From Streptomyces sp. NBRC 110028 (GTDB lineage: Bacteria > Actinomycetota > Actinomycetes > Streptomycetales > Streptomycetaceae): a stretch of 64,000 bases of DNA. Position 1 is the first letter of the stretch, and every line of letters starts with the position of its first letter. Both the position numbers and the translations under genes were made by a program. Positions 7,661-16,264 of the stretch are shown here, piece by piece. The notes beneath the pieces were generated by a model, which made no database searches, had not been told where the DNA came from, and worked only from the letters and a program-made list of their open reading frames with translations. The DNA lies in contig NZ_BBUZ01000022.1 in the NCBI RefSeq assembly GCF_001417735.1, positions 682,001-746,000 on the forward strand. Reading direction: 5' to 3'.

Positions 7661-9118
7661 ATGTCCTACTTCTCCGAGTTGGCCTTTCAGTACATCGGCG
7701 GTGAGTGGCGCACCGGCAGCGGTTCCTGGGACATCGTCGACTTCAATCCGTACGACGGGGAGAAGCTGGCCTCCATCACCGTGGCCACCGTCGACGAGGT
7801 CGACCTCGCCTACCGCGCCGCCGAGCGGGCCCAGCCGGAGTGGGCGGCCCGCAGCCCGTACGCCCGGCGGGCGGTCTTCGAGCGGGCGCTGAGCGTCATC
7901 GAGGAGCGCGAGAAGGAGCTGACCCAGGCGATCATCGCGGAGTGCGGCGGCACCCACGTCAAGGCGGGTTTCGAACTGCACCTCGCCAAGGAGTTCCTGC
8001 GCGAGGCGGTCCAGCTGGCGCTGCGCCCCGAGGGCCGCATCCTGCCGTCGCCGGACGACGGCAAGGAGAACCGCCTCTACCGGGTGCCGGTCGGCGTCGT
8101 CGGCGTGATCAGCCCGTTCAACTTCCCCTTCCTGCTGTCGCTGAAGTCGGTCGCCCCGGCGCTGGCCCTCGGCAACTCCGTCGTCCTCAAACCGCACCAG
8201 AACACCCCGATATGCGGCGGCGGTCTGGTCGCGAAGATCTTCGAGGAGGCCGGGCTGCCGGCCGGGCTGCTCAATGTGGTCGTCACCGACATCGCGGAGA
8301 TCGGTGACGCCCTGATCGAGCACCCGGTCCCGAAGGTCATCTCGTTCACCGGCTCCGACCGGGTCGGCCGCCATGTCGCCACCGTCGCCGCCTCGCACTT
8401 CAAGCGCTCCATCCTGGAGCTGGGCGGCAACAGCGCGCTGATCGTGCTGGACGACGCCGACCTCGACTACGCGGTGGACGCCGCGGTGTTCAGCCGCTTC
8501 GTCCACCAGGGGCAGGTCTGCATGGCGGCCAACCGGGTGCTGGTGGACCGGGCGGTGGAGCGCGCGTTCACCGAGAAGTTCGTGGCGAAGGTGAAGTCGC
8601 TGAAGGTGGGCGACCCGGGCGACCCGGCCACCCACATCGGCCCGCTGATCAACGAGGGCCAGGCCGAGGCCATCACCGCGCTCGTCGACCAGACGATCGC
8701 CGACGGCGCGACCGCGCTGGTCCGGGGGCGGGCCCAGGGCACCCTGATGGAGCCGAGCGTGCTCGGCGACGTCCCCGAGGGCGCGGCGATCCTCACCCAG
8801 GAGGTCTTCGGCCCGGTCGTGGTGCTGATCCCGTTCGACGGTGACGAGGAGGCCATCCGGATCGCCAACGACACCGACTACGGCCTCAGCGGCGCCGTGC
8901 ACACCGGCGACATCGAGCGCGGTGTCCGCCTGGCCAAGCGCGTCCACACCGGCATGATCCATGTGAACGACAGCACCGTGCACGACGAGCCGATCGTGCC
9001 GTTCGGGGGCGAGAAGCACTCGGGGCTCGGGCGGCTCAACGGCGAAGCGATGATCGAGGACTTCACCACCACCAAGTGGATCTCGATCCAGCACGGTCGC
9101 AGCCGGTTCCCGTTCTGA
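7661..9118 (+). CDS. NAD(P)-dependent aldehyde dehydrogenase (benzaldehyde/vanillin dehydrogenase-like)
   Basis: A 485-residue ALDH-superfamily enzyme. The key residues are present: oxyanion Asn in SPFNFP (about 154), general base Glu in LELGGNS (about 253), and nucleophile Cys in QGQVCMAANR (about 287). The cofactor loop is SFTGSDRVGR. HQGQVCMAANRVLV together with HVNDSTVHDEP near the C-terminus resembles aromatic aldehyde dehydrogenases, so oxidation of benzaldehyde-like compounds is inferred; the substrate is unproven. AGGGATGGC precedes the ATG. No catabolic neighbours are present. Confidence 0.85.
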   Translation: MSYFSELAFQYIGGEWRTGSGSWDIVDFNPYDGEKLASITVATVDEVDLAYRAAERAQPEWAARSPYARRAVFERALSVIEEREKELTQAIIAECGGTHVKAGFELHLAKEFLREAVQLALRPEGRILPSPDDGKENRLYRVPVGVVGVISPFNFPFLLSLKSVAPALALGNSVVLKPHQNTPICGGGLVAKIFEEAGLPAGLLNVVVTDIAEIGDALIEHPVPKVISFTGSDRVGRHVATVAASHFKRSILELGGNSALIVLDDADLDYAVDAAVFSRFVHQGQVCMAANRVLVDRAVERAFTEKFVAKVKSLKVGDPGDPATHIGPLINEGQAEAITALVDQTIADGATALVRGRAQGTLMEPSVLGDVPEGAAILTQEVFGPVVVLIPFDGDEEAIRIANDTDYGLSGAVHTGDIERGVRLAKRVHTGMIHVNDSTVHDEPIVPFGGEKHSGLGRLNGEAMIEDFTTTKWISIQHGRSRFPF

Positions 9119-9153
9119 TCGAGGTCCGCTTACGGGGATTACGGGCTCACGGG

Positions 9154-9193
9154 CTTGCGGACTTGCGGACTTGCGGACTTGCGGACTTGCGGA
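9154..9193. repeat. 8-bp tandem repeat
   Basis: Five perfect head-to-tail copies of CTTGCGGA lie between the aldehyde dehydrogenase stop and the DinB-like gene. The unit is out of phase with codons. It may be prone to slippage. No hairpin or gene is evident in it. Confidence 0.95.
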
Positions 9194-9274
9194 CAGAAGC
9201 TGACCGCAACCCTTCCTACTGTGAGGTCCATCGAACGGCGGCCGACCCGGCCGCCCTGGTGAAAGGCGGCAGCC

Positions 9275-9847
9275 ATGCCCATCATCGTGAGTTCCGAAGC
9301 CGGCAAGGACGAGCGCTCCGCGCTGCTGGCCTTCCTGGACGCGCAGCGCGGCGGCATCCGGCGCGCCGTGCACGGTCTGACCGAGGAGCAGGCCCGTAGC
9401 GCGCCCAGCGCCAGCGCGCTGTCCCTGGCCGGGCTGGTCAAGCACGTGACCTCCGCCGAGCTGAGCTGGGTGCGCAGGGGCCAGGGCCAGGGGGAGACCC
9501 GGCTGTCGCCCGAGGCGTTGGCGGAGTTCGAGAAGAGCTTCGTCCCCACGGAGGACGAGACGGTCCCGGTGCTGCTGGAGCGGTATGAGGCGGTGGCGCG
9601 CGCGACCGACGACGTCGTGCGCGCGCTGCCCTCGCTCGACGCGACCTTCGAGTCGCCCCGCTACCCCTGGGACGAGGGCGGCACCCGCACCTGGCGCTGG
9701 CTGGTTCTCCACCTGATCCAGGAGGTCGCCCGGCACGCGGGGCACGCGGACGTCATCCGCGAGACGATCGACGGGAAGGGCGCGTTCGATCTGGTCTTCG
9801 AGACCGGGGCGATGCCCGAGCCCGATTGGTCGCTCATGGAGGGCTGA
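9275..9847 (+). CDS. DinB-like (DUF664) putative thiol-dependent enzyme
   Basis: A 190-residue four-helix-bundle protein of the DinB/DUF664 superfamily. The metal-binding histidines are recognisable as KHVTSAELSW (about residue 49) and HLIQEVARHAGHAD (about 150-163). Actinobacterial relatives are mycothiol-dependent S-transferases or isomerases, so mycothiol use is inferred. The gene starts at an ATG preceded by GAAAGGCGG. It lies downstream of an aldehyde dehydrogenase and upstream of a padR gene, with no clear operon link. Confidence 0.8.
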   Translation: MPIIVSSEAGKDERSALLAFLDAQRGGIRRAVHGLTEEQARSAPSASALSLAGLVKHVTSAELSWVRRGQGQGETRLSPEALAEFEKSFVPTEDETVPVLLERYEAVARATDDVVRALPSLDATFESPRYPWDEGGTRTWRWLVLHLIQEVARHAGHADVIRETIDGKGAFDLVFETGAMPEPDWSLMEG

Positions 9848-9905
9848 CCCCCCTACTCTGGACCCCAGCGCAGGTCAGGCGGGGGCAAGATGGGGAGACG
9901 GGCAC

Positions 9906-10535
9906 ATGTCAGCGATCCGGCTGCTGGTGCTGGGAGCGGTGCGCCAGCACGGGCGGGCGCACGGCTATCAGGTCCGTAACGACCTGGAGTTCTGGGGCGC
10001 GCACGAGTGGTCCAACGCCAAGCCCGGATCGATCTATCACGCGCTCAAGCAGATGGCGAAGCAGGGCCTGATGCGCGCCCACGACGTGGCCCCGAGCACC
10101 GTCGGCGGCCCGCCGCGCACCGAGTACGAGCTGACCGCGGCGGGCGAGGAGGAGTACTTCAAGCTGCTGCGGGACGCGCTGCTGCGGCACGATCAGAAGA
10201 TCGACGAGCTGACGGCCGGGGTCGGGTTCATCGTCGATCTGCCGCGCGGCGAGGCCATCGCGCTGCTCAAGGAGCGGGTGGCGGCGCTGGAGGCGTGGCG
10301 GGCCGAGGTCACCGGGCACTGGTCGCCGCCGCAGGGCGCCCCCGACCAGTGGGGCCACATCGGCGAGATCATGAAGTTCTGGGTCCACTCGGCCGACAGC
10401 GGCGCCGAGTGGACCCGCGGGCTGATCGAGCGGCTCGAGGGCGGGGCGTACGTCATGGCGGGCGAGGGGGAGCGCTCGGTGGACGTCCTGCCGGACGGGG
10501 CGACGAACCCGTACGCGGAGGAGTCCCACGAGTAA
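9906..10535 (+). CDS. PadR-family transcriptional repressor
   Basis: A 209-residue PadR-type winged-helix protein. The N-terminal domain has the family signature (LGAVRQHGRAHGYQVRNDL, then SIYHALKQMAKQGL and RTEYELTAAGEEEY). A C-terminal helical dimerisation part follows, slightly longer than in minimal PadR proteins. PadR proteins often repress neighbouring exporters and respond to the exported drug. An ABC exporter lies 96 bp downstream behind two matching palindromes, the first of which overlaps this gene's stop codon. Direct regulation of that exporter is a strong inference. Confidence 0.9.
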   Translation: MSAIRLLVLGAVRQHGRAHGYQVRNDLEFWGAHEWSNAKPGSIYHALKQMAKQGLMRAHDVAPSTVGGPPRTEYELTAAGEEEYFKLLRDALLRHDQKIDELTAGVGFIVDLPRGEAIALLKERVAALEAWRAEVTGHWSPPQGAPDQWGHIGEIMKFWVHSADSGAEWTRGLIERLEGGAYVMAGEGERSVDVLPDGATNPYAEESHE

Positions 10536-10597
10536 TCAAGTTTGACTAGCCCCCGGTCGGGGAGTACCTTCCGGATGCTCGTAGTCAAGTTTGACTA
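10533..10597 (+). promoter_or_regulatory. Promoter with two PadR-type operators for the ABC exporter
   Basis: Two 16-bp palindromes, TAATCAAGTTTGACTA (10533-10548) and TAGTCAAGTTTGACTA (10582-10597), lie 49 bp apart. The second is perfect outside its central two bases and the first differs at one position. A TTGACT -35 (10542-10547) lies inside the first and TACCTT (10565-10570) follows at 17 bp as a -10. The second site covers the region just after the expected transcription start. A repressor on both sites would block initiation. Confidence 0.65.
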
Positions 10598-10631
10598 ATG
10601 GTGGTGCTCATCCGAGCGAGAGGGGAAGACC

Positions 10632-11618
10632 GTGGCCGACAGCGATCCCGCGATCGTCGTCGAAGGACTGCGCAAGACCTACGGAGGGAAACGGGCCGGA
10701 GGAAAACCGGCCCTGGCCGGGCTCGACCTGACCGTCCCGCCCGGCACCGTGCACGCCGTGCTCGGCCCCAACGGCGCGGGCAAGACCACCTGCGTACGCA
10801 TCCTGGCCACCCTGCTGCGCCATGACGGCGGCCGCGCCGAAGTCGCCGGGTACGACGTGCTGCGCCACCCCGACGAGGTCCGCCACCGCATCGGGCTCCT
10901 CGGCCAGCACGCCGCGGTCGACGAGGAGCTGAGCGGCCGGCAGAACCTGGAGCTGTTCGGCCGCCTCCACCACCTCGGCGGGCGGCGGGCGGCGGCCCGC
11001 GCGGACGAACTGCTGGAGCGGTTCGGCCTCGACGGCACCGGCGACAGGGCGGTCGGACAGTACAGCGGCGGCATGCGGCGGCGGCTGGATCTGGCCGCGA
11101 GCCTCATCGTGCGGCCGCGGGTGCTCTTCCTGGACGAGCCCACCACCGGGCTCGACCCGCGCGGCCGCACCGAGGTGTGGCAGTCGGTCCGCTCCCTGGT
11201 CGGCGACGGTATGACGGTCCTGCTCACCACCCAGTACCTGGAGGAGGCCGACCAGCTCGCCGACCGCGTCTGCGTGGTCGACCACGGCCGGGTCGTCGCG
11301 GACGGCACGACCGATCAGCTCAAGGCCCGCATCGGCGGCGACCGCATCGACATCGTGCTGCGCGACGCCGGTCAGCTGACCGCCGCCGCCTCGCTGATCG
11401 GCGCGGCCGCCCGCGCGGCGTCGGTCGAGACCGACCCCGACCGGCGGTGGATCGGCGCCCGGGTCACCGACCGGGTCGCCGCGCTCACCGAGACCGTACG
11501 GGCGCTGGACGCGGCCGGAATCGAGGCGGAGGACATCGCCCTGCGCCGCCCCACGCTCGACGAGGTGTTCCTGCACCTGACGAAGGACACGAAGGCCGAA
11601 GAGGAGACGCCCGTATGA
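10632..11618 (+). CDS. ABC exporter ATP-binding protein (DrrA-like)
   Basis: A 328-residue ABC ATPase of the drug-resistance (DrrA/ABCA-like) family. Walker [10 protein letters not shown] is at about 45-53, signature YSGGMRRR at about 143-150, and Walker B LFLDEP at about 165-170 followed by [13 protein letters not shown]. The C-terminal ~80 residues form the extra domain typical of DrrA. It energises export of a hydrophobic compound with the permease that overlaps it. The GTG start has AGGGGAA at the right distance. Transcription is probably controlled by the upstream PadR protein. Confidence 0.9.
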   Translation: MADSDPAIVVEGLRKTYGGKRAGGKPALAGLDLTVPPGTVHAVLGPNGAGKTTCVRILATLLRHDGGRAEVAGYDVLRHPDEVRHRIGLLGQHAAVDEELSGRQNLELFGRLHHLGGRRAAARADELLERFGLDGTGDRAVGQYSGGMRRRLDLAASLIVRPRVLFLDEPTTGLDPRGRTEVWQSVRSLVGDGMTVLLTTQYLEEADQLADRVCVVDHGRVVADGTTDQLKARIGGDRIDIVLRDAGQLTAAASLIGAAARAASVETDPDRRWIGARVTDRVAALTETVRALDAAGIEAEDIALRRPTLDEVFLHLTKDTKAEEETPV

Positions 11619-12400
11619 CCGCCATGACCCTCGTCGACTCCTGGACCATGACCCGCCGCGGCCTCGCCCACTGGGCGCGGCAGCCCGTGCAGGTGGTCGT
11701 GGGCCTGGTCTTCCCGGTGCTGATGCTGCTGATGTTCGCGTACTTCCTCGGCGGCGGGATGACCGTCCCCGGCGGCGGCGACTACAAGCACTACCTGGTG
11801 CCGGGCATGCTGGCCCTCACCATGGCCTTCGGCCTCGAAGCCACCATGCTCGCGATCACCCAGGACCTCAACAAGGGCGTCATCGACCGCTTCCGCTCCC
11901 TGCCGATGGCCTCCTCCGCGGTGCTGATCGGGCGCAGCGTGCTGGACATGCTCCAGTCGGGCTTGAGCCTGCTGCTCCTCATCGGGGTCGGGCTCGCGAT
12001 GGGCTGGCGCTGGCACGGCGGCGCGGGCGAGGCGTCGGCCGCGATCGGGCTGCTGCTCTGGCTGCGCTTCGCGATGCTGTGGATCGGCATCTGGCTGGGC
12101 CTGCTCGCCGGGCGCCCCGAACTCGTCCAGGCCGTGCAGATCCTGGTCTGGCCGATCGGCTTCCTGTCCAACGTCTTCGCCTCGCCCGAGTCGATGCCCG
12201 GCTGGCTGGGCGCGATCGCGGCGTGGAACCCGATGTCGGCGACGGCCACCGCCGTCCGCGACCTGTTCGGGAGCCCCGGGGGCGTCGGCGGCTCCTGGGC
12301 CGCGGAGCACGCCGGACTCCTGGCCGTCTGCTGGCCGTTGGCGCTCCTCGTGGTCTTCTTCCCGCTCGCCGTGGGCCGTTACCGGGGGCTCAGCCGCTGA
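11615..12400 (+). CDS. ABC exporter permease (DrrB-like, ABC-2 type)
   Basis: A 261-residue ABC-2 membrane protein with about six hydrophobic segments, including [20 protein letters not shown] near residue 32 and [24 protein letters not shown] in the fourth quarter, the usual permease signature. It overlaps the ATPase gene by four bases (ATGA), so subunits are made in step. Together they form a half-size exporter of the daunorubicin-resistance type. The substrate is unknown and no biosynthetic cluster is visible nearby. Confidence 0.9.
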   Translation: MTAMTLVDSWTMTRRGLAHWARQPVQVVVGLVFPVLMLLMFAYFLGGGMTVPGGGDYKHYLVPGMLALTMAFGLEATMLAITQDLNKGVIDRFRSLPMASSAVLIGRSVLDMLQSGLSLLLLIGVGLAMGWRWHGGAGEASAAIGLLLWLRFAMLWIGIWLGLLAGRPELVQAVQILVWPIGFLSNVFASPESMPGWLGAIAAWNPMSATATAVRDLFGSPGGVGGSWAAEHAGLLAVCWPLALLVVFFPLAVGRYRGLSR

Positions 12401-12466
12401 GCCGCCGTCCCCGATGCCGCCCATGTCACACCTCCACCCGCCGCCGGATGCGGATACGGTGCACGT

Positions 12467-13918
12467 ATGGGGAACGACACGGCGGGCACGGGGGCGGCAC
12501 GGACACGCGGGCCGGGCTATGCCCTGCTCCTCGCCGCCGGACCGGTGGGCAAGCAGCGGCTGATGGACGCGGCCGCCGCGCTGCCACAGCTCGCGGCCGT
12601 GCCCCCGGCCGCGCTGCTGGGCACGCCCGGCGGCGCCAGCGTCGTCCAACTGGTGGACCCCGCCGATCCGCAGACCGTGCTGACGCATCTGCGGACGGCG
12701 GCCGCCCATCCGGGTCCGGTGCTCATCTATCTCGCGGGCCAGCTCACCCTCGACCACAAGCAGCGGCTGCCGCACTTCGCGCTGGCCCGTACGACGCCGA
12801 GGACCGCCCGCTACACCGCGCTGCCGTGGCACTGGCTGGCCACCGAGCTGGCCCAGCGGCCGCCGGGCGGCACGACCGTGCTCGCCGACCTGGTGGCCGA
12901 CGAGACGGCGTGGCCCCGGCTGTCCGACGGGCGGCTGCCGGTCGACACGCTCGCCTCCGGGCTGACGCTCTACGGGACGGTCGCCCCGGCCCCGCCCAAG
13001 CGCCGGCTCGCGGCACCGGCCTACAGCCGCGCGCTGGCCGGGCTGTTGCGCGGCGGCGCCGCGGACCGCCCGCCGTTCGCCCTGCTGCACCAGCAGGCCG
13101 CCGCCGAGGCGGGGCTGGGCGCCGGGCCCGGGCTGCTGCTGGGCGCGCCGGTGGAGGGCTACGCGGCGTACGAGGCGTCGGCGACGTACGGGGTCCCGGG
13201 GGCGTATGAGCCGCGGGAAGCGCACGAGACCCAGCAACCCCAGAGCCCCCAGCAACCCCAGAGCCCCCAGCAGCTCCAGAGCCCCCAGCAACCCCAGAGC
13301 CCCCAGCAGCTCCAGAGTCCCCAGCAGTCCCAGGCACCGGGCGTATCGGGCCGGGCGGCGCCATCCGCCGCGCCGCCCCCGCCCGGGCCGCCGCCCCTGG
13401 CCGCCCCGCCCGCCCCCGGGAGCGCCCCGGCGCCCGAGCCGATACCGGCCCGGCGGGCCGAGCCCGTCCGGGCCTCCGCGTCCGTCCCCGATCCGCACGC
13501 CGCGATCTTCGAGGCCGCGCACGCCGGACGGCACAGCGAGGCCGCATCGATGGCCGCCGCATGGGAGCAGGAGGCCCTTCGGTCGGCGGGCCCGCGCTCC
13601 TCCGAGGCGATCCACTGGCTGGAGGTGCGCGCCGACCTCTCCCGGCTCGCCGGGGATCCGGCCCGCGCGTGTGAGCTGTGGCTGGCGGTGGCCGACGCCC
13701 GGCTGGGCAACGGCGAGCCGGCCGGACACCCCGAGGTGGAGGGAGCCGTGGACCGGGCCCACCACCAGTGGCAGTTCGTCCAGGAACCGGCCCGGGCGCA
13801 TGCCCTCGCGCCGATGCTGATCGATCTGCGGGGCCGGGTGCCGGGCCGCAGACCGGGCGCCCTGGAGGCCGTACGGCGCAGGGTCGAGCTGCTGCGCGCC
13901 ACCGCGCAGGCGGGCTGA
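12467..13918 (+). CDS. Caspase-like fold protein with lost catalytic residues, proline/glutamine linker and TPR-like C-terminus
   Basis: A 483-residue protein I do not recognise by name. The N-terminal ~220 residues follow the order of a caspase-like p20/p10 fold: YALLLAAG, a long helix, VLIYLAGQL where active enzymes have a YxxGHG-type His motif, TTVLADLVADE where the Asp-Cys loop should be, and AYSRALAGLLRGG. The His and Cys are absent, so proteolysis is unlikely. Residues ~256-291 are six QQ(P/L)QSP repeats, followed by a Pro/Ala-rich linker. The last ~140 residues contain helical repeats typical of TPRs. A scaffold or sensor role is possible but unproven. Confidence 0.6.
   Translation: MGNDTAGTGAARTRGPGYALLLAAGPVGKQRLMDAAAALPQLAAVPPAALLGTPGGASVVQLVDPADPQTVLTHLRTAAAHPGPVLIYLAGQLTLDHKQRLPHFALARTTPRTARYTALPWHWLATELAQRPPGGTTVLADLVADETAWPRLSDGRLPVDTLASGLTLYGTVAPAPPKRRLAAPAYSRALAGLLRGGAADRPPFALLHQQAAAEAGLGAGPGLLLGAPVEGYAAYEASATYGVPGAYEPREAHETQQPQSPQQPQSPQQLQSPQQPQSPQQLQSPQQSQAPGVSGRAAPSAAPPPPGPPPLAAPPAPGSAPAPEPIPARRAEPVRASASVPDPHAAIFEAAHAGRHSEAASMAAAWEQEALRSAGPRSSEAIHWLEVRADLSRLAGDPARACELWLAVADARLGNGEPAGHPEVEGAVDRAHHQWQFVQEPARAHALAPMLIDLRGRVPGRRPGALEAVRRRVELLRATAQAG
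13232..13339 (+). repeat. 18-bp in-frame tandem repeat encoding QQ(P/L)QSP
   Basis: Six consecutive 18-bp units starting CAGCAACCCCAGAGCCCC encode hexapeptides of the form QQPQSP or QQLQSP. The variants are ordered P, P, L, P, L, then a degenerate one. The unit is a multiple of three, so length changes would keep the reading frame of the surrounding gene. The products form a flexible linker between the caspase-like and TPR-like parts. Confidence 0.95.
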
Positions 13919-13934
13919 CCCCCCTGGCAGACGC

Positions 13935-15353
13935 TCAGTGGTGGAAGGCCGTGGCGACGGCCTCGGGCCGCCCCATCGGCCCCGGCTGCTCGCGCAGTTC
14001 GGGCAGCAGCGTGCGCAGATCGTCCAGGAAGAGGTCGGACAGGTCCGCCGAGAAGCCGTTGCGGCACACCACCCGCAGCACCGACAGATCCTCGCGGTTG
14101 GCCGGGAACGAGTACGCGGGCACCAGCCAGCCGTGTTCGCGCAGCCGCCGCGACACGTCGTACACGTCGAAGGCGGTGATCTCCTCCGCCGTCGTGAAGG
14201 CGAACACCGGCAGCTCGTCGCCGCGCGTGAGCAGGCGGAAGTCGCCCAGCTCCGCGATCCGTGCCGAGAGCGAGCAGGCCACGTCGCGGGAGGTCTGCTG
14301 GACGGCGCGGAAGCCGTCCCGGCCGAGCCGCAGGAAGGTGTAGTACTGGGCGGCCACCTGGGCGCCGGGCCGGGAGAAGTTGAGCGCGAAGGTCGGCATC
14401 TCGCCGCCCAGGTAGTTGACCCGGAAGACCAGTTCCTCGGGCAGGCACTCCGGCGTACGCCACAGCGCCCAGCCCAAGCCCGGGTAGACCAGGCCGTACT
14501 TGTGCCCCGAGGTGTTGATGGAGGAGACCCGGGGCAGCCGGAAGTCCCACATCAGCTCCGGGTCGAGGAACGGCGCCACCATCGCGCCCGAGGCGCCGTC
14601 CACATGGACCGGTACGTCCAGACCGGAGCGCTCCTGGAGGCCGTCCAGCGCCGCGCACACCTCGGCGACCGGTTCGTACGATCCGTCGAAGGTCGAGCCG
14701 AGCACGGCGACGACCCCGATGGTGTTCTCGTCGCACAGCTCGGCGGCGGCCCGCGGGTCGAGGTGGAACCGGTCGCCCTCCATGGGCACGTGCCGCGGCT
14801 CCACCTCCCAGTACGCGCAGAACTTCTCCCAGCACACCTGGGTGTTGATCCCCATGACCAGATTGGGCCGGGCGGTGGCCGGATAGCGCACGGGGTTCCG
14901 CTTGGCCCAGCGCCGCTTGAAGGCCAGCCCGGCGAGCATGCACGCCTCGCTCGACCCGGTCGTGGAGCAGCCCACCACGGTCTCCGGGTCGGGGGCATGC
15001 CACAGGTCGGCGAGGATGGTCACGCAGCGCCGCTCCAGCTCCGCGGTGCGCGGGTACTCATCCTTGTCGATCATGTTCTTGTCCCGGCAGTCGGACATCA
15101 GCCGCGCCGCCTGTGGCTCCATCCAGGTGGTGACGAAGGTGGCGAGATTCTGACGGGCGTTGCCGTCGAGCATCAGCTCGTCGTGCACCAGCTGGTACGC
15201 GGCCGAGGGCGCCATGGGCCCGTCCGGGAGGCGGCGGCGCGGGGGGTTCGTCGACATGCCGCTGACCGGGTCGGCCACGCCGTAGACGGGGTTGACCGAG
15301 ATGTCGGGCCGCTTTGCCGTGCCGCGCCTGCCGCCGTGAAGTGCCATGCCCAT
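13935..15353 (-). CDS. gadB: Glutamate decarboxylase
   Basis: A 472-residue group II PLP-dependent decarboxylase. The Schiff-base lysine lies in SSINTSGHKYGLVYPG (Lys about 285) and the cofactor Asp in VHVDGASGAMVAPF (about 252). The family-specific STTGSSEACMLAGLAFKRRW is present. It converts glutamate to GABA while consuming a proton. Starts at 15353 and 15347 are equally plausible because neither has a good ribosome-binding site. It is convergent with the caspase-like gene and is followed upstream by a LeuE-type amino-acid exporter. No glutamate/GABA antiporter is adjacent. Confidence 0.92.
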   Translation of the reverse strand: MGMALHGGRRGTAKRPDISVNPVYGVADPVSGMSTNPPRRRLPDGPMAPSAAYQLVHDELMLDGNARQNLATFVTTWMEPQAARLMSDCRDKNMIDKDEYPRTAELERRCVTILADLWHAPDPETVVGCSTTGSSEACMLAGLAFKRRWAKRNPVRYPATARPNLVMGINTQVCWEKFCAYWEVEPRHVPMEGDRFHLDPRAAAELCDENTIGVVAVLGSTFDGSYEPVAEVCAALDGLQERSGLDVPVHVDGASGAMVAPFLDPELMWDFRLPRVSSINTSGHKYGLVYPGLGWALWRTPECLPEELVFRVNYLGGEMPTFALNFSRPGAQVAAQYYTFLRLGRDGFRAVQQTSRDVACSLSARIAELGDFRLLTRGDELPVFAFTTAEEITAFDVYDVSRRLREHGWLVPAYSFPANREDLSVLRVVCRNGFSADLSDLFLDDLRTLLPELREQPGPMGRPEAVATAFHH

Positions 15354-15422
15354 CAAATTACGGACATCTGCGGCGAATCACTGGATCCCGCGCCGCCCGG
15401 GGCTGACGGCGACCCCGCGCCG

Positions 15423-16139
15423 TCAGCCCGCGCTGCTCAGCGACAGCTTCGCCGCGAAGCCCAGGAACGCCGCCCCCGCACCCGCCGACAGCCCGGCCGT
15501 CAGCCGCTTGCGCCGCCGGAAGAGGGCGGCGAGATACGTGCCACCGAAGATCAGCAACGACAGATAGGTGATGCTGAACAGCTCCGCCCAGGCGCCCAGC
15601 GCCACGAAGGACAGCGCCGGATGGGCGTACTCCGGATCCACGAACTGCACGAAGAAGGAGATGAAGAACAGGATCGCCTTCGGGTTCAGCAGGCTCACCA
15701 CCAGCGCCCGGCGGTACGGCCGCTCGACCGCCGCGCCCGCGCCGTTCCCGCCCTCGCCGGAGGAGGCGGCCGTCCCGGAGGGCGCGGCCGCCTCGGGGGT
15801 CGCGGCCTCCGCCGCGGCCCGCGCCGCGCCCGGCCCCTCGCGCCACAGCCTCCGCGCCCCGCGCAGCATGCCCACAGCGAGCCAGGTCAGATAGCCCGCG
15901 CCGGCGAACTTCACCACCGCGAAGAGCGCCGGGCTCGCCTGGAGCAGCGACGCCACGCCGCCCGCGGACAGCGCCATCAGCACCGCGTCCCCGCACAGCA
16001 CCCCGGCCGCCGCCCGGTAGGCGGTCCGGGGGCCGCGGCGCGCGGCGACGGACACCACATAGAGCGAGTTCGGGCCCGGCAGCAGGATGATCAGGGCAAG
16101 GCCCGCCAGATACGTCGAAAGATCGGTTATCCCCAGCAC
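15423..16139 (-). CDS. LysE/RhtB-family amino-acid exporter (LeuE-like)
   Basis: A 238-residue membrane protein of the LysE superfamily. The signature LIILLPGPNSLYVVSVAARRGPR lies in the first 40 residues (only part is quoted exactly: LPGPNSLYV) and VSLLNPKAILFFISFF begins the second half. About six hydrophobic segments are present. The central cytoplasmic loop (about 105-140) is enlarged and rich in Ala/Gly/Glu. LeuE relatives export leucine and related amino acids; the substrate here is inferred. It starts just downstream of the divergent tipA promoter region. Confidence 0.85.
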   Translation of the reverse strand: MLGITDLSTYLAGLALIILLPGPNSLYVVSVAARRGPRTAYRAAAGVLCGDAVLMALSAGGVASLLQASPALFAVVKFAGAGYLTWLAVGMLRGARRLWREGPGAARAAAEAATPEAAAPSGTAASSGEGGNGAGAAVERPYRRALVVSLLNPKAILFFISFFVQFVDPEYAHPALSFVALGAWAELFSITYLSLLIFGGTYLAALFRRRKRLTAGLSAGAGAAFLGFAAKLSLSSAG

Positions 16140-16195
16140 AGACGGCAGGATGCCAGGGAGTGCGGATCGGCCCCGCGGGATTTCGGCATCCGGAC

Positions 16196-16226
16196 TTGCG
16201 CCTCACGCGACGTGAGGCGCCACCGT
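16196..16226 (+). promoter_or_regulatory. tipA promoter and TipAL operator
   Basis: Perfect 10-bp inverted arms, GCGCCTCACG (16198-16207) and CGTGAGGCGC (16211-16220), are separated by 3 bp. They fill a 19-bp spacer between TTGCGC (16196-16201) and CACCGT (16221-16226). An over-long 19-bp spacer with an operator inside it is the hallmark of MerR-type promoters. It resembles the thiostrepton-inducible tipA promoter of S. lividans as I remember it. Thiostrepton-like antibiotics should induce it through the TipAL protein encoded downstream. Confidence 0.85.
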
Positions 16227-16264
16227 GGAGCCCGTACGGAACACCAGGGAGAGCGGACCAGGTC

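Noticed and set aside
6155..9745. Open frame of about 1,200 codons on the minus strand
   Set aside because: It is antisense to the XRE, aldehyde dehydrogenase and DinB-like genes, has no family motifs and is His/Arg/Gln-rich. Long antisense frames are normal in very GC-rich DNA.
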